Assembly (NCBI GenBank): GCA_963277665.1
Contig: OY728121.1
Location: forward strand, 956,014,097 to 956,078,096
Reading direction: 5' to 3'
DNA length: 64,000 nt
Origin: Viscum album
Lineage: Eukaryota > Streptophyta > Magnoliopsida > Santalales > Viscaceae
Shown here: one piece after another, positions 11,886-26,143 of the stretch
Layout: every line of letters starts with the position of its first letter
Numbering within the stretch: the first letter of the stretch is position 1
Notes under the pieces: model-generated
Databases searched by the model: none
What the model saw: the letters and a program-made list of their open reading frames with translations, nothing else
What the model was told of the DNA's origin: nothing
Made by a program: the position numbers and the translations under genes

Positions 11886-13572
11886 TGTAACACTAAGTTT
11901 AAACGAGCCTTGATATACTATAATATCATTTAAATGTGATTATTATGACCAAGACGTTAAAATTAGTGGTATGAATAGGAATAATAAAATTATGAAAAAT
12001 ATTAATAAAGGTTTTATATAATGTAAATTCATTGATAAATAAGTACTCAATTTTTAGTAAAATCACTTATGATTCAAAAATGCATTTTCTTTAAAAATAG
12101 TTTTTATTGCTTTTTATGAGAAAATAATATAACTAATTTTTTCACTTTTAAAAAATGTATATAAAAAAAATTAACTTAATTTTTTGAAATAAAAATTTCA
12201 TAATTATCCTGGAGTTATTTTTTGAAAATTTTCTAAAAAGAGTGATTTTTTTATGAATAGTGAAAAATACTGATTTATATTGAAAACATTCTTTTCATTT
12301 AAAGAATTTAAAAAGTTTAATTTTGTTTTAAAATGTTTTAAATGCAAAAATATTTCATTTATATTATTAATAATCCTACTAAGATCATTAAAATCAATTT
12401 TATGTTTTATTTTCGTATAAAAACTTTTTACACTTAAGAAGACATTTTTTCTATAAAATTATTATTCGTCGCATTTTGCAGGTATAATTTTAAATTAAAT
12501 TATTCTATTTCTATGAATTAAATTTATATAATGGATTCCATATTTTGAATAAAAAAAATTAATTTAAGGTAATAATTTCAATTTAATTTTTTTCATTATG
12601 AACAGTAATTGTGGTAAATATTTGTCACCTCGATAAGGGTAAAACTGGTAAAACTGGGTTAAAACTATGGGTGGAAGCTTTAAAATATCTCTAACACATG
12701 ATTTTATCCTATTTAATGAGTTTTTTTTACCAAATATATTCTTAAGAATTTAAATAATTTATTTTGAATCATTATTTTTTAATTTGGGAACCCAAGCTTG
12801 AATTTTGTGAAAGATAAGTAATATTTTATTCAAATAGAAACTATTTTAAAGTCGTTGCATCTAATGGAATGTTTGGAATGTTTAATTAGGTTTTGGATTG
12901 ATCCAAAAGTCTAAAAACCTTCTTATTTTTATTATTTAACCAAATTAATTATTTAAACCAATTTATTAATTTATTTCAAGGTAAAATGATTTTTACTCTG
13001 AAATCAGGTATTTTCTAAAAAACTGTTTTTCATGCATTTTGTGTTCGTATATTAAATGTAATTTCTAAAACTTATTGAAATTAATTATTATATAATGGAT
13101 TTCAAATTAGGAATCATAATTTCCAAATTTTTCTATAATTTCCCTTTTATTTTGGGTCATATAATTATGTTATCATGCTAAAAAGTTAAATTATCATGGT
13201 TAAGGTTAAAATGGGTTTAAAGTGGTTTAACTAGAAGATAAGGCTTAAAATGTATCCAGCACTTTCCCAAATGTGATTGGTTGAGTTTATCTAGACCTTA
13301 TCACATATTATATTTTAATTTGAGGTGCCTTTGTTCCACTTTATATGATTATGATATATATATATATATATATAATTTAATATTTTAAGTAATTCCAAGT
13401 GTATCCTTTCCCTCCCCTATAAAAGGATACCACCTATGATCTCTTCTCCACACTTCATGAGCCTTCTAACTCATCAAATACCTACCATAATATCTTCCTA
13501 GGCTACATCCTATAGCTTCTTGTCTTACCAAAAGACCATCCTTTCACGAATTAAGGTGTAATCCAAAGGAGA
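11886..13572 (+). repeat. E0 LTR, segment 1 (U3, TATA and start of R)
   Basis: It starts TGTAACAC and follows the E5 LTR at low but continuous similarity: the CGTT..TATGAATAG block near 11955-11980, the TGAATAGTGAAAAA block near 12254, and the CCTATAAAAGG box at 13417. It breaks at 13573, where E2 begins. The equivalent point in the E5 LTR is about 1.7 kb from its start, the same as here, so the two segments flanking E2 belong to one LTR. Confidence 0.75.
13417..13426 (+). promoter_or_regulatory. TATA box of the E0 LTR promoter
   Basis: CCTATAAAAG, preceded by CTCCC and followed by GATAC. The same CTCT(N)TATAAAAGG context is at the equivalent place in the E3 and E5 LTRs, which supports a Pol II core promoter at the U3/R border. 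Confidence 0.7.
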
Positions 13573-15885
13573 TGTAACATCCTGACTCAGGTGCCACTAA
13601 ATTGATGCCATAAGATGGTTCATTACATAACATTAGGCATGCCTCCCCCAATTCCAAAGGCTTCCATCTAGAATAGAGGGTCTAATGTGAAGTATCGTGA
13701 GGCTATAGCCTCTTTATCAAAGTGATAAAACAACAAAAATAATAATAAACATGGAGAAACAATATTCAAAAATAACCATACATTTCATAACCAAACCCCA
13801 AAACCAGGTAGATTCCCACAAACTAGTATAGTAAACATGTCATGTCATAATAGTTTAAAGTTACCAAAAAACCAAAAATAAAGAAATACTAAAAATCTAC
13901 AAAATGGGTCATGACAACAGTTAGTACCCTCATCCATGATTCATCCCATATCCCAAATCATCCCTTTATCATAGGGACTTTTCCATTATCGAGACATGAA
14001 ACCATGAAATCTACTCAGGTACCCATGGTGGTCCAAGCAGGGTGTGAGTACAAATAAGTAGGCCACCACCAATGATGTCTAAATAAATATCTAGTATAAA
14101 TATTATTGCATGAAATTTTACAAGGTTATAATAAATAGTAAAATAAAAGCAAATAAGTTTGATACTTAAATAGTGTTTAATGGACCTCATTTTACCTCAG
14201 GTTCCAAGTGACACCTGATCCAATCGAACCGACTTTGTATCATGACAGTAGTTTGAAAAATATATCAAGGGGTTAGAGTTTAAGTCACAATGGGGTATTT
14301 ATTAATCATTTAAATTCAAGATGTCAAGGAGAATAATTCCAAGTACCCACATCATATCAAACCATTGGTGCCCCGGGCATCAGTCCAACAACCAAACCAT
14401 GCACAACATTAGTGGTGCTTAGATCATCTATATATACACCAAAAAAATCATAACCTAGGTTTCTCATAGAGAATCAATATGGAATATACCAAATATTAGG
14501 ATCCTTAGTCCAATATCCATCATAACATTATTCACATTTTACCAAGGTTCTTCATCGATAACCATTTAACACATGACAACAATAGGGTTCCCTTTTTCAT
14601 TTACCAATATTTCCATGGTCTATTTCATTTTTTTCCATTAACCCAATTCTAAAATTAAACCAATTTAACATTTGTTAATCTAAAAAAATCATTTTATTTC
14701 ATTTAAACTATTTAATAACATGAACAAGCCCCTTTTTACCACTAACACACATTCCCTTTATTATATCATAACACCTTTAACCTTTCTAATTTAATCCAAA
14801 TATCCCCTATAACCTGATAACATGTTAAACAAAAGTAAAAACATTTTAATATCATAAACTATCTAATTAATAATTTAAAAACTAATTTCACCATTTTCAA
14901 GGTAGTGTCACACCCCATGGGTGACCATAGGCCCAATCTTGTAATCATCAACAGACTCAATAGGGTCTGTGAAGGGTGTCACGTATCAATTCAATACTCA
15001 ATTTAATTTTCTTAGTCAAGGACAAAAATTTGAAACATAACAACATAATGGAGTAACCACATTCACAATAACAACATCAAGACTATTGGATAAATATTTT
15101 ATACCACTTAACTAATGCTCGAGGAAAAACACTCACTCAAACACATCCCTTTATTTGAACTAAAATGGCCTCAAACACCAAAGTGAAGAATTCCCTAGAA
15201 ATAGGGCTCATGAGATTCATAATAATAGAAAAAACTAACCAAAGTTTCTCACGAAAAAATATAAGGAAATGGAATTTAAGACTTACTTGGGATTTGAATC
15301 ACACTAAACAGCACGTCAAACACCCTAGAATTGAAAGATAATGATACTTAGAAGAGTTGGGAAGGTTTGGTTTGCACCCCTTACTGATAGAGAATAAATG
15401 GGGGTAAAAAATGGGTTTGATAATGTAAAGGTGTATAGGGGAAATGGTATAAATATCAATTTTTAAGAGGTACATGGTTTGGCCTCATGTTTTTTCAAAT
15501 AATTCACCAAGTATGTGGCCCCCTCTATCCAAAGGGAAACCAAACTGCATGATTTTCTATGGATCTTGCACGGTTTTACAAAATGTGTAGAGATTGTGAA
15601 GTTGGATCTTCCCAATCATGAAAATGTTATAGGGGCATCTTGCATAGTTTACAAACCATGCACCCCCCCCCCCCCCTCTATAGGGTGCATAGTTATGGTT
15701 CATGGTTAGTATTAACCATGTTCCAATCATTCTCCATGCATTATATGACCCCCTTTTTCATGTACAAAACCCCTAGAAAAATCCCGATTCCTTCCCTACT
15801 CTAAAAAGGAATTTCATTAACCATTTTAAAGGGATTTTATCCAAAATTAAAATAAAATTTACCTTGAAAACTTTGAAATCTTACA
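13573..15885 (-). repeat. E2 3' LTR, 2313 bp
   Basis: It matches 21211-23525 from TGTAACATCCTGAC to the final TTACA. It includes a run of 14 C at 15663-15676 that is absent from the other copy, where the same place reads ctcttctcccta, so the run grew or was lost after insertion. Several atggttagtattaacc-like short inverted motifs lie near 15700 and 23330. Confidence 0.9.
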
Positions 15886-15899
15886 ACCACCCCACCTTA
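15886..15899 (-). other. E2 polypurine tract
   Basis: The minus strand reads TAAGGTGGGGTGGT and abuts the LTR start TGTAAGAT. Confidence 0.8.
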
Positions 15900-15962
15900 T
15901 AATTGCTCATCATTGAATTGATCTCCCAAGAATCACTAAGCTTCCAAGGTAAAAATATTGGT

Positions 15963-16187
15963 TCATTGGACCTGCATGTCAAATTCCATCTCCCAAGTCT
16001 CCACTTGAACATGTCCATGATACCATAACACTCGGACCAAAGGCATGGTCTTACCCTGAATAATTTTCTCACTACTAACCACAATAGGAATTGGATGCTT
16101 CATGAAGGATGCATCAGCCTCAAAATCAATATCATCAACATCAATTACATGATAAGGGTCTGTGTGATACTGTTGAAGTTGTGACAC
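15963..16187 (-). pseudogene. E2 integrase C-terminal tail fragment
   Basis: 74 codons open with SQLQQYHTDPYHVIDVDDI and include KTMPLVRVLWYHGHVQVETWE. This matches the chromo-like tail of plant Gypsy integrases (SxLRKYxPDPSHV and VLWxNHxxEEATWE). It stops one codon run short of the true end at 15936. Confidence 0.88.
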
Positions 16188-16457
16188 ATGAAAAACATCT
16201 TACGTAGCACCATACCATTGTGGAAGATCCAACTAATGTTCCACTGGTCTGATCCTATCAACAATCTTAAATGGCCCAATATATTTGGGTGCCAGCTTAC
16301 CCTTATTCTGAATCTGATAGTGACCCAACTTCAAAGACACCCAAAGGAATACATTATCACCCACTGTAAACTCAAGTTGATGATGACATTTTTCTTCACA
16401 TGACTTTTTTCTACTCTTTTATATATCCATACACTTTTTGATCAATTGAACATGACC

Positions 16458-16844
16458 TTATGTCTCATGTATGAGACTCAGACCCAACAACTCAGACTCT
16501 CCCACTTCTATCCAGCATAAGATAGATCTACATGGAATTCCATAAATAACCTCATATAGTTCCATCTGAATAGCCACATGATAAATGTTGTTATAAGAAA
16601 ACTCAAATAGTTCTAAGTATTTTCCCATGTCCCACCAAAATCTAGGATGCATGCTACCAGCATGTACTCTAATACCTGGATAGTTTGTTCCGACTGCCCA
16701 ACCATTTGTGGGTGAAAATTTATACTCAAAAACACCAGGGTACCAATATAATTCAATAAACCTTTCTAGAAGCATGAAGTAAAACATGGATTGCGATCTG
16801 AAATGATACTCTGATTCACCCCATGAAAACATGTTATCTTTCAA
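16458..16844 (-). pseudogene. E2 integrase core fragment
   Basis: 128 codons, the longest open stretch in E2. It contains WDMGKYLELFEFSYNNIYH, then MELYEVIYGIPCRSILCW, the distal integrase core. The N-terminal third reads out of register with the family because of small indels. Confidence 0.83.
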
Positions 16845-19800
16845 ACATACAATTCGCCCAACTGATCAATAGTGAAAGTATCCTAAATTAGTAAAAAATG
16901 TTCCTCCTTGGTCAAATGACCTAAAGTCACTCATATTACATCACTCTTCCAAGGAGACCTTGGTGGTCCCCCCATAAATTCCATGGTAACATCATCCCAC
17001 TTCTATTATAGATTAAAAAAAGGCTATAAATGTCTATAAGGTCATTGATGTTTGGAATTCACCTACTAACATTTGTAACATCATTTCATAAAACATATAA
17101 TCACCTTTTTCATTCCTAGACACCAATGTTATCTATGAAGATCATGGTACATATTAGTCAAACCAGGGTGCACTGCCCACTTCATGTCATGGAACTCATG
17201 CATCAGTTCCTCCCACGTGAAATTAGGCACAATTATATGGAAATGAACATGTTAAAATCATTTTAATTTATGGTCCAATTGGGTGGTATCTCCCCACCAT
17301 CAAGGATTTACCTCAATGTCATATTCTCTAGATCATCATACTACCTTCGCTTTATCTAGTTTAGAAGAGAGGGCATAATTGATAAACACATGAGTGTCAT
17401 CTATTCCTACTCCTCTTGAACATCTATAGGAATCTCTCTGAACAAGGACATCATCTTCCACTCAGAACAAGACTCCTAAACCACCTGAGTTTGATGATTT
17501 TAACTTAATGCATCAGCAATGTTGTTACCTTTCTCAAGTTTATAAGCTAGATCAAAGTCTAAATATTTTCATATAACCAACCCACGTCCACTATAAGATA
17601 TTAAAATCACACTAGGAAATATATATTCGAGGCTATTATGATTAGTGTAAATAGTAAACCTCTCACTGAAAAGATAATTTTGTCAATGTTTTAAGACATA
17701 AACCATTTCGACCAACTCAAGATCATGCATAAGATAGTTCCATTCATGTGGACTCAACTGTCATGACCCATGCACTATAAATTGATCCCCTTATATCAAC
17801 ACTACCCCAAGTCCAATTCCATACACATCGCAATACAAGGTATGGTCCTTACCCAACTTAGGTTAAATCAGAATCATTTTCATAGTCAAAATACAATACA
17901 ATTTCTAGAAAGAATTCTCACATACTTCAGACTATTCAAACTTGATTCCCTTCTTGGTCAAGCCTAAGAAAGGAACTTCCAAGTGAGAAAATTCTTTGTT
18001 GAACCTTCTGTAGTAACCCACTAAGACCAAAAATATTTGAATATCAAAAAAATTCTTGGGTTTCTCCTAATAAAAACCCTCTTGGACCTTCTCAAGGTCC
18101 ACTAACACACCTTCCTCCAAGATGATATGACCCAAAAAATGAACCTTATAAATCTAGAAATGACACTTAGGTAGATTATTGTATAGTTGATTCTCTCTCA
18201 GTCTACTCAATATGATGTCATGGTGTTTTTCATGATCTTAATGAGTATGAGAATATGATAATATTTCATCAATGAATAAAACCACAAATAGATTCAAGTA
18301 TGGGTGAGAAATTAATTTCATCAAGGTCATAAACACAGTAAGAGAATTCATCAATCTAAACAACATTACAATGAACTCGTACAAGACATACCTACATCAG
18401 AAAACATTCTGTAGTATATTATAAGGTCTCACCATCAACTAATGGTACCCTGATCTTAAATCAATCTTTGAGAACACACAAGAACCACTCAGCTTGTCAA
18501 AAAGGTCTCTAATACATGGAATAGGGTATCAGTTCTTAATCATCATCTCATTCAACTTCCAATCATTAACACACAAGCGCAACATTCTGCCAGCTCTCTT
18601 GGATAATAAAACTGGTGAACCCCAAGGTGATGTAATTAAATTAATGAAAATCTTATCCTATAACACCTCTAACTGAGTCTTAAAATCTTTAAGTTATGAT
18701 GGTTCTATTCAATAAGGTGGAATAGAAACTAGTTCAGTTCCTCGCATCAACTCAATCATAAACTCCACCTCTCTCTCAGGGGGAAACCCTGATTACTCCT
18801 CAGGAAACACATCATGGAATTGATACACTATATGAGGGAATACATGATTCTCTACTCTATCATCATCAATCATTAAAATCACCACCTGGGTGGTGATCTC
18901 ACCCAGTTTCTAAAGAAATGGCCCTGTAAAGCCTACCTGGATATCTCATTCCCCATGATGAACATAAATATCACCCTCAGGAGATGTGAAATTCACTATC
19001 CTATAGTAATAATCAATGTGAACCTGATATTAAACCAACCATTCCATCCCTAATATCTACTCAACACCCAAAATCTCAAGCACATACAAATCCCAAAGGA
19101 AATGGTACTCACCAACCACGAGGGCACATCCCTTATAAAGACAGGTGACCTCTGATCACACCCCCAATGGCATGTCGATCGACATGATTCCAAACAATAT
19201 TTCCAATACTAGATTCAAACCATTTATAATATAGGGAGATATAAAATAATGATAGACTCTTATATCAAACAAGACACTAGCAGGTATAGAAGCTACAAGA
19301 ATCGTACCTTAGATAGTTAATGGCCCAACCTCACTACCGATGGGTACAGGATGAAAAACATGTAGCTAACCTCTCCCCCTACCTTAAGATCTAGTTTGCA
19401 TCCCATATAATGAATTTATCTACTAATATGGATGCTCTTTTCCTGAAGCACCACATCCTCCACCCTAACCAGTATGGTTGGTGGAACTCCAACTACCAGA
19501 CTAATGTGGGGTAAAATATCCCCTCCTAGTTCCCTACATCAGACTAGGTCCTCCATCACTCCCCATATATCAAGGGTTCCTACATAAGTTATGTACATGT
19601 CCCATCCTACCACAAGATCTTCACACCACTAGTGTTCTAGGACATTAACTAGGCATGTGGCTTGGTCTTCCAAAATGATAGCAGAACACTTGATCACTAT
19701 CCTAAGAGGATGATCATATCCCCTAGATACCTTGTTCACCACCACCCTAGAGAAATTTATTATAATATTGATTCCTCCTATCATAGGACATGCCACCATA

Positions 19801-20560
19801 TCATCCAACTAAAATAGTTTATCCACCACCTGAAGCCTCCTTCAGGTTCCCCTCATAAAAGAGAGCCTGATTCATTACCACTAAAAACTTTTTCAAACGA
19901 AAGATATTCACATGGGAGTTGATCTCACTTATACATCCATCCTAAAATAGTTTTTTCATAGTAACCTCATCTCCTATAAAGTCAGAACAAAATGATTAAA
20001 ATTAGTGAATTGGCCTGCATAATCCATCACTAACATACTCCCCTAGGTCAACTGCATAAACTCTATAGATCTATATTGCCTTAGGGTTTCAGGTTAAAAG
20101 TGTTCCAAGAAATTCTCCTATAATTCCTTTCATCACATACCCTCCAACTACTCATCTCGATCCTAAACCTAAATATCCCACCAACACTTAACTATTCCTC
20201 ACAACATATAAGGTTCTAGTTTAACTCTCTTCTCCAAAGGATCCTCTAAGTGATTCAGAATCATCTCGATAGACTCGATCTGGAACTTATCTACCTTATT
20301 CCCACCCTCTCCCACAAACTTAAGAGGCTTTTGTAGCTATAAATCCCTCATCGAATCAAACATACTCAGTACAGCTCACCCTAGGTATCTTTCCATAAAT
20401 TGAAAAAATCAAGAAATTTTCTCATGGAACTGATCTTATTCCCTATCAACTGGAATCAACAGGGGATCTAGTCCCACTACTAGAGGTGCATTCTTAGCAG
20501 TACCCTCCTTTCATTCCACTGATAAATTTCATCATGGTATAATCCATCTACAATTCCAAA

Positions 20561-21192
20561 GAAATTTTTTCGGGCACATAACACATCATTTCCAGAGTTA
20601 CTCAAAATAGGGGTTTCAATTATCTATAAATAGACCACCCCAAATACATTATCCCAATGGATAAAACCCCAACACTATCACTACCCTAAACCATACATAT
20701 CCTGGGTTATGGATAACTTAGGGTAAACTAGACTTTTTAATTCAAAACTTCACATTTAACACCATTTTAACCATTTCATTTAACATCTTTTAATTTTTAA
20801 ATAGTTTTCAAAATCCTTATTATGAAATTTTATTTAAAACCATAATTAAATATAAAATTATTTTTCTTTCTCATAACCCAACCATAACATGCTTTCCGAT
20901 GTGTTTCTAACATGATGCGTGCCACATAAATCCCTAAGTTCCTAAAATGATTCTTGTATATAAAAGTTCCGTGCCACAATAACCCATGAGTAAAATATCA
21001 AAAGTACATCATACAAGGTTAAATAACATCCATCTATAATAAGAAAACATAAAAAAACAATCCCACCCTGGGATCTTGGGTTTTTCCCCACACATGGGTT
21101 GTTTACTCCCATGCACGAGCTCATTTACAAGGCCTAAAACATCCTAATCACATATCTAACTTTCATAAATAGAAAAATAATAGAAAAGAGAA
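20561..21192 (-). other. E2 untranslated leader
   Basis: An AT-rich region between gag and the primer site without supported coding. A 60-codon frame at 20942-21124 has no recognisable similarity. Confidence 0.6.
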
Positions 21193-21207
21193 CCTCCTAT
21201 AATACCA
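21193..21207 (-). other. E2 primer binding site (tRNA-iMet type)
   Basis: The minus strand reads TGGTATTATAGGAGG, three bases inside the 5' LTR end. TGGTAT plus a purine-rich tail fits a decayed iMet site. E4 has a similar one, TGGTATAAAAGGAG. Confidence 0.75.
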
Positions 21208-21210
21208 CTT

Positions 21211-23525
21211 TATAACATCCTGACCTAGGTAACACTAAACTGGTTCCCAGATCTGGTTCATTACATGACCTCAGCTGCACCTCCCCATATGTCAAAGGTT
21301 GTTGGCTAATAGCAAGTGTCTAATGTGAAACGTGGTGAGACTGTACCCTCTTTATCAGAGTGATATAATAATATAAATAATAAGAAACATAGAGAAACAA
21401 TATTCAATAATAACCATACATTACATAACCAAACCCCAAAATTGGTTAGATTCCCACAGACCAGTATAGTAAACATGCCATGTCACGATAGTATCAAGTT
21501 CCCAAAAGAAACTCAAAATAAAGACATGATGAAATTACACAAAATGGGTCCTGACATCAATCTATTCCCCTCATCCATGCTCTATCCCATGTCCCAAATC
21601 CTCCCTATATAAAAATTCAGTTTCCCTTATCCAAACCTGCAACCATGAAATCTTCTTGGGTACCCATGGCAGCCCGAGTAGGGTGTGAGTACAACTCAGT
21701 AGGACACCACCAATGGTGTCTAAATAAATATATATTTTAAATACCAGTGCATGCATTTTTTAAAGGGAATAATAAATAGGAAAATTAAATTAAACAATTT
21801 TTATATTTAAATAATGTTTAATGGGCCTAATTGGCCCTTGGGTTACAAGTGACACTCGAGACAATCGAACATGCTTCAACCCATGTTAGTCATCTGAACA
21901 ATATATCAAGGGGTTACACATTAATTCAAAGTGGGGTATTCATTAATCATTTTAATTCAAGTTTTCAAGAAGCGTCATTCCAATTACCCACATTGTATCA
22001 AACCATTGGTACCTGTAGCATCATTCCAGCAACCAAACCATGCACAGCATCGATGGTACCAATAGCATCAATCTTTCCACCAAAACACACATAACCTCGG
22101 TGGTCCCTAGAGCATCAGCCTGGTCCAACCCAAAGATGATGATTCATGGTCCAAAATCCACCATACCATTATTAACATTTACCAAGGTTCATCATTGATA
22201 ACCATTTAACACATGAAATCAATTAGGGTTCCCTTTCTCAGTTACCAATATTTCCATAGTCAATTTCATTCAACTCCATTAACCCAATTATATAATTAAA
22301 AAACTTTACCATTTATTGATCTAACATAATCATGTGATTTCCTTTAAACTATTTAACCACATGCACAGGCCCCTTTTTACTAGTTACACAACATCCCTTA
22401 ATTATATCATAAAACATTTAACCTTTCCAAGTTAATCCAAACAGCTCGTATACCATGCTAACATGCCAAAAATAAGTACAAACTATTTAATCTTGTAAAA
22501 CCACAAATTAATAATTTAATAAATAATTTCACTGTTTTCAAGGGAGTGTAATACCTTATGGGTGACCATAGGCCTAGTCTTTTAATCATCAACAGACCCA
22601 ATGGGGTCCGTGAAGGGTTTCACGCATCAATTCAAGGCTCAATTTACTTTTCTTAGTAAAAGGAAACAAATTCACAACACATAATAAAAATGAAAAAAAT
22701 ACATACATAAGAAAATCATCAATAATGTGGGAGAAAACTTATATAATGCCTATCTTATGATCATATATAAACTCTCTCCCAACCTAGACCCTTGATTCAT
22801 ACTAAAATGACCTCAAACACCAAAGCGAAGAAATACCTAGAAATAATTCTCATGAGATTCAAAAGAAGAGAACCAACCAAAAAATTATTCTATAAAATAG
22901 AATTTAACATATTTATAGACTTATCTGGGCTTTGAATCGCACTAAACAGGACCTCAAATGCCTTGGAATCGAAGGAGAACATTCCTAAGAAGATTTAGAA
23001 GGGCTTGGTTCACACCCCTTGATAATGGAGAATAAATGGGGGTGAAAATATGGTTATAGTGTATAAATTTTGTGTGGGGAAATGGTAAAAAGATAACTTT
23101 TTAAGAGTCGCATAGTTCAGCCGTAAGATTTTCAAAACTATGTGCCAACCATGTTGTCCCCTCTATTTAAATATAAACCAAGCCACACAGTTTGTTGGGG
23201 ATCTTGCACTGCTTTTCGAACCATGAAGAGGCCATGTGGTTGGATCTATCCAATACCAAAAAGTTTTTAGGGTTCCCTTTCATGTTTTATAAACTGTTCA
23301 CCTCTTCTCCCTAGGGGATACAATTATAGTACATGGTTAGTACTAACTGTGCGTCAACCATGTGCCATGCACTATATGACCCCTTTTTCCCATTTTTCAT
23401 GTCTCGGACCTCCAGAACACTCTTAATACCTTCTCAAATACAATGATTCATTTCATTAACGATTTTAAACTGAGTTTATCCAAAATTAAAAAAAAACTCA
23501 ACTTTTCAAAGTTCAGGATCTTACA
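21211..23525 (-). repeat. E2 5' LTR, 2315 bp
   Basis: It begins TATAACATCC where the other LTR has TGTAACATCC, and ends TTACA at the junction with E0. It matches the 3' LTR throughout, with scattered substitutions and small indels. Confidence 0.9.
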
Positions 23526-23716
23526 AGAGGTTTCTCTAAGAGAAGGTTATTGTCTTCACCAAGATCTTTCTTGTTTACTTCTTTCTTTTATCACCATAAA
23601 TTATTTCCTAAAATTTAAAATATAATAACACAAGTATCTCCCATATATTGATATGTTAATATGTTGATGGAATAATATTTATCTATATCTTTCTCCATCA
23701 AATGGTAAATAAAACT

Positions 23717-23752
23717 ATCACTCATGTGTACGGAGAACTACCACCTCGTGAA
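23717..23752 (+). repeat. LTR core motif, E0 copy 1
   Basis: Pattern CTCATGTGTACGG, gap, CTACCACCTCGTG. It is a diverged member of the core family shared with E3 and E5 and is 188 bp from copy 2 measured at the TCTCCAC end. Confidence 0.7.
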
Positions 23753-23901
23753 CCGACCTAGTTTTTTTTCATCACCAACTCACGTGGATAGTCATAATGA
23801 TGGAACCAATGAATATTTATGATATTTATGAAATAATATTGATTCTATAAATTTTATATATCATATACTTTCTTACCATTTCACCAATTAATAAATGTTA
23901 A

Positions 23902-23937
23902 CATCGCTCGTGCATACGTATGGTCTATCGTCTCCAC
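23902..23937 (+). repeat. LTR core motif, E0 copy 2
   Basis: Pattern CATCGCTCGTGCATACGTA, gap, CTATCGTCTCCAC. It closely matches E5 copy 2 even though the flanking AT-rich sequence has drifted much further. Confidence 0.75.
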
Positions 23938-25797
23938 AAAAAAATCTGATTCATTTTCGATGTCCAACTTTCAAGAATGATTATAAAAATGTATATAATT
24001 AATAAATATGATATTTATAACATTAATGTAATTTTGGAGATGATGGAACTATATCCTATATACAATAACAGGAACTTTCATGACAAAACATACATGACAA
24101 AATGAAGTTGTTAACACCCGAAATAATGGTAATAATGAAAGATTATAAATTAATGGGTGATAAAGTGTTATAAGAGGATCATATATGATATTATAAATAT
24201 TAATAAGGTTATAATTTAAATTAATTACACGTTTAAAATCATTATATAAGAGATTAATCATTTTTAACTAAGGGGAAGCATGAATTAAGGGGTTTCTTAA
24301 CTCAATTTCAATTCATTGGGTTAGACTTCTACTTCATTTACTAAGTTATTCCATGATTATTTTTAAAATATCCTATGATTTTATTATTTTTTATTTCCAC
24401 TTGTTTTGTGTGAATTTATATTTGTTACTCATAATCACTTCAATGGTATGATCTTTATAAGGGGTTCCTTCTCAATTTCCATTAATTGAGACATATTTGG
24501 TATTATGAACCTATTTAATTTTATATGGTGTATATAATTCCCCTTTTATATATTTAACATACATATATATTTATTTATGATGATTTATCTTTCAATTCAA
24601 GTTTATACTTTCAATGGGTTTCAATTTAAAATTTACCAAAGAGGTAAAGATTTATTTTGACAATCTCATTTTTGGGATTTCATTTATTTTTATTGAAGGA
24701 AACTTATAATATATCCTTAAAAAATAATCTATTTTATTATCCTCTGAATATTTAAGGAGTTTCTATGTTTTATTCCAAATTATTATCTCTTTTTATATAA
24801 GTATTTTCCCTTAAACATTACATAATATTGAGTTTTATTCAATAAATTACTTTCTTTAATGCTGAGTATATTTCCATGTTTGGAGTTTTAGAGAATTAGG
24901 TCATAATTCATACATAACATCCCACTTTCATATAAAGTGGATACTTATAAAATATTATCTATTTATTTCATACTATAAAACTTTTAAAATAAAACATGAT
25001 TTCTTTTTCAAGAAAAATCTTCATAACATTCAACTTGACTTTATCCTTTATCTTACCCACCATTTTACCCTATCAAAAAAAATAAAACTTGGTATGAGAA
25101 CAAAAATCTTGGTAAGGTACATAAAAATAAATAAATAAATCATTATTCCATGAATACTTTAAACCCATGAAAACATTTTCACAAAGTTATACTTTTCACC
25201 CATAAAACATAATCTCGTTAGCTTGACACATAAAATCATACATTTCTTGTAAAACTCCAAAAAGAAATATAAATCATAGAGGTATTGTGTGGTATAAATA
25301 TCACTCATACATTTACTATAGCTATCATAGATACATAGGGATTAACCTTCATGGTAACATTTGGAATACCCACCATAGTATATTACCTTAATATCTTAAG
25401 AGAAACCTTATTGATTAACTCTATCTCATTACACAATGCATTGTAGAGCTATCACAGGCTCACCCACCCTTAGTTTATCATAGAACCAATCGTACTCATA
25501 AACTATATCCAAGAACCATAACATAATCATAACACATAAAACAATCATAAAGGAAAAATAACATTTCCACTTTGAAATCACATTTCATTTTTAGAAAGTC
25601 GTGCACTCATAAATGAAAAAGATTCATTTGAAAATAAAATTGTAAACTCTTAAAGGAAGAATCTAAATATTAGAGTGACATAAAAGTGGTAAAATATGTT
25701 CATTCCATACAATTTAAAAAAACATTCACTTTTTACTTTTGTAAAAAAATAGTTAGAAAAGGATATTTAAATGAGGGTTTTTAAAAGAAAGTCCCTT

Positions 25798-25799
25798 AC
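25798..25799 (-). promoter_or_regulatory. Candidate splice donor in the E3 3' LTR
   Basis: The minus strand reads ACTCAAG/GTAAGGGA, a strong plant donor match. The same CAAG/GTAAG is at 33463-33464 in the other LTR and in both E5 LTRs. Function is inferred only. Confidence 0.4.
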
Positions 25800-26143
25800 C
25801 TTGAGTCCGAATCATCACATAAAATCTTTATATTCTTGATTAATAAACTTTGGTTAATTATTTACTTAATTTAGAAAAATTTTTATTTTTATTATTCCTT
25901 TTATATCACTTACTATCATGTTATAACAATTAATTAATTATTTAAGTTCATGTTAGACATTTTGACGATATTCGGTACTTGAGTCTAAAATGAATTTGGT
26001 ATGATGTCAATAGTCAAAATGGTCATAATTCCATCATCTAAAGAATAATATTCATGACATAATAACCACTTTTATAAATCCATTATACTTTTAAACCAAA
26101 CCATTTATGTATGGTTATGAAAAATTAACAATATTATAATCAT

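Larger units (their letters stand above)
15936..20560 (-). pseudogene. E2 gag-pol polyprotein, degenerate
   Basis: It ends with TAG at 15936-15938 after an IFTLEA tail typical of this Gypsy group. Going upstream: integrase C-terminal domain (15936-16187), integrase (16458-17300), RNase H (17480-17900), RT (18000-18800), protease (about 18900-19330), a zinc-knuckle area near 19590, and Gag (19850-20560). Gag shows a FQIESIEMILNHLE stretch followed by KRVKLEPYML. The RT box at 18256-18276 reads LFIDEILSY, with Glu for the second catalytic Asp as in E1. The gag start is not certain; ATG codons near 20530 are candidates. Stops are frequent. Confidence 0.87.
13573..23525 (-). mobile_element. E2: complete Ty3/Gypsy element, 9953 bp, nested in E0
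   Basis: Two near-equal LTRs (2313 and 2315 bp) flank a decayed gag-pol in minus orientation, with an iMet-type primer site and a polypurine tract at the right places. The flanking pentamers ggaga (13568-13572) and agagg (23526-23530) match at only three of five positions, so the target duplication is worn. The E0 LTR continues on the other side at 23526. Confidence 0.9.
23526..24795 (+). repeat. E0 LTR, segment 2 (R/U5 with repeated core motif)
   Basis: It resumes the E0 LTR directly after E2: a purine-rich stretch that in E5 reads aagaagaggtaataattt is visible here in altered form at 23536-23556. It carries two copies of the conserved core motif (23717-23752 and 23902-23937) and then GTTAACACCCGAA at 24108-24120, in the same order and spacing as the E5 LTR. 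It is cut at 24795 by E3. Confidence 0.78.
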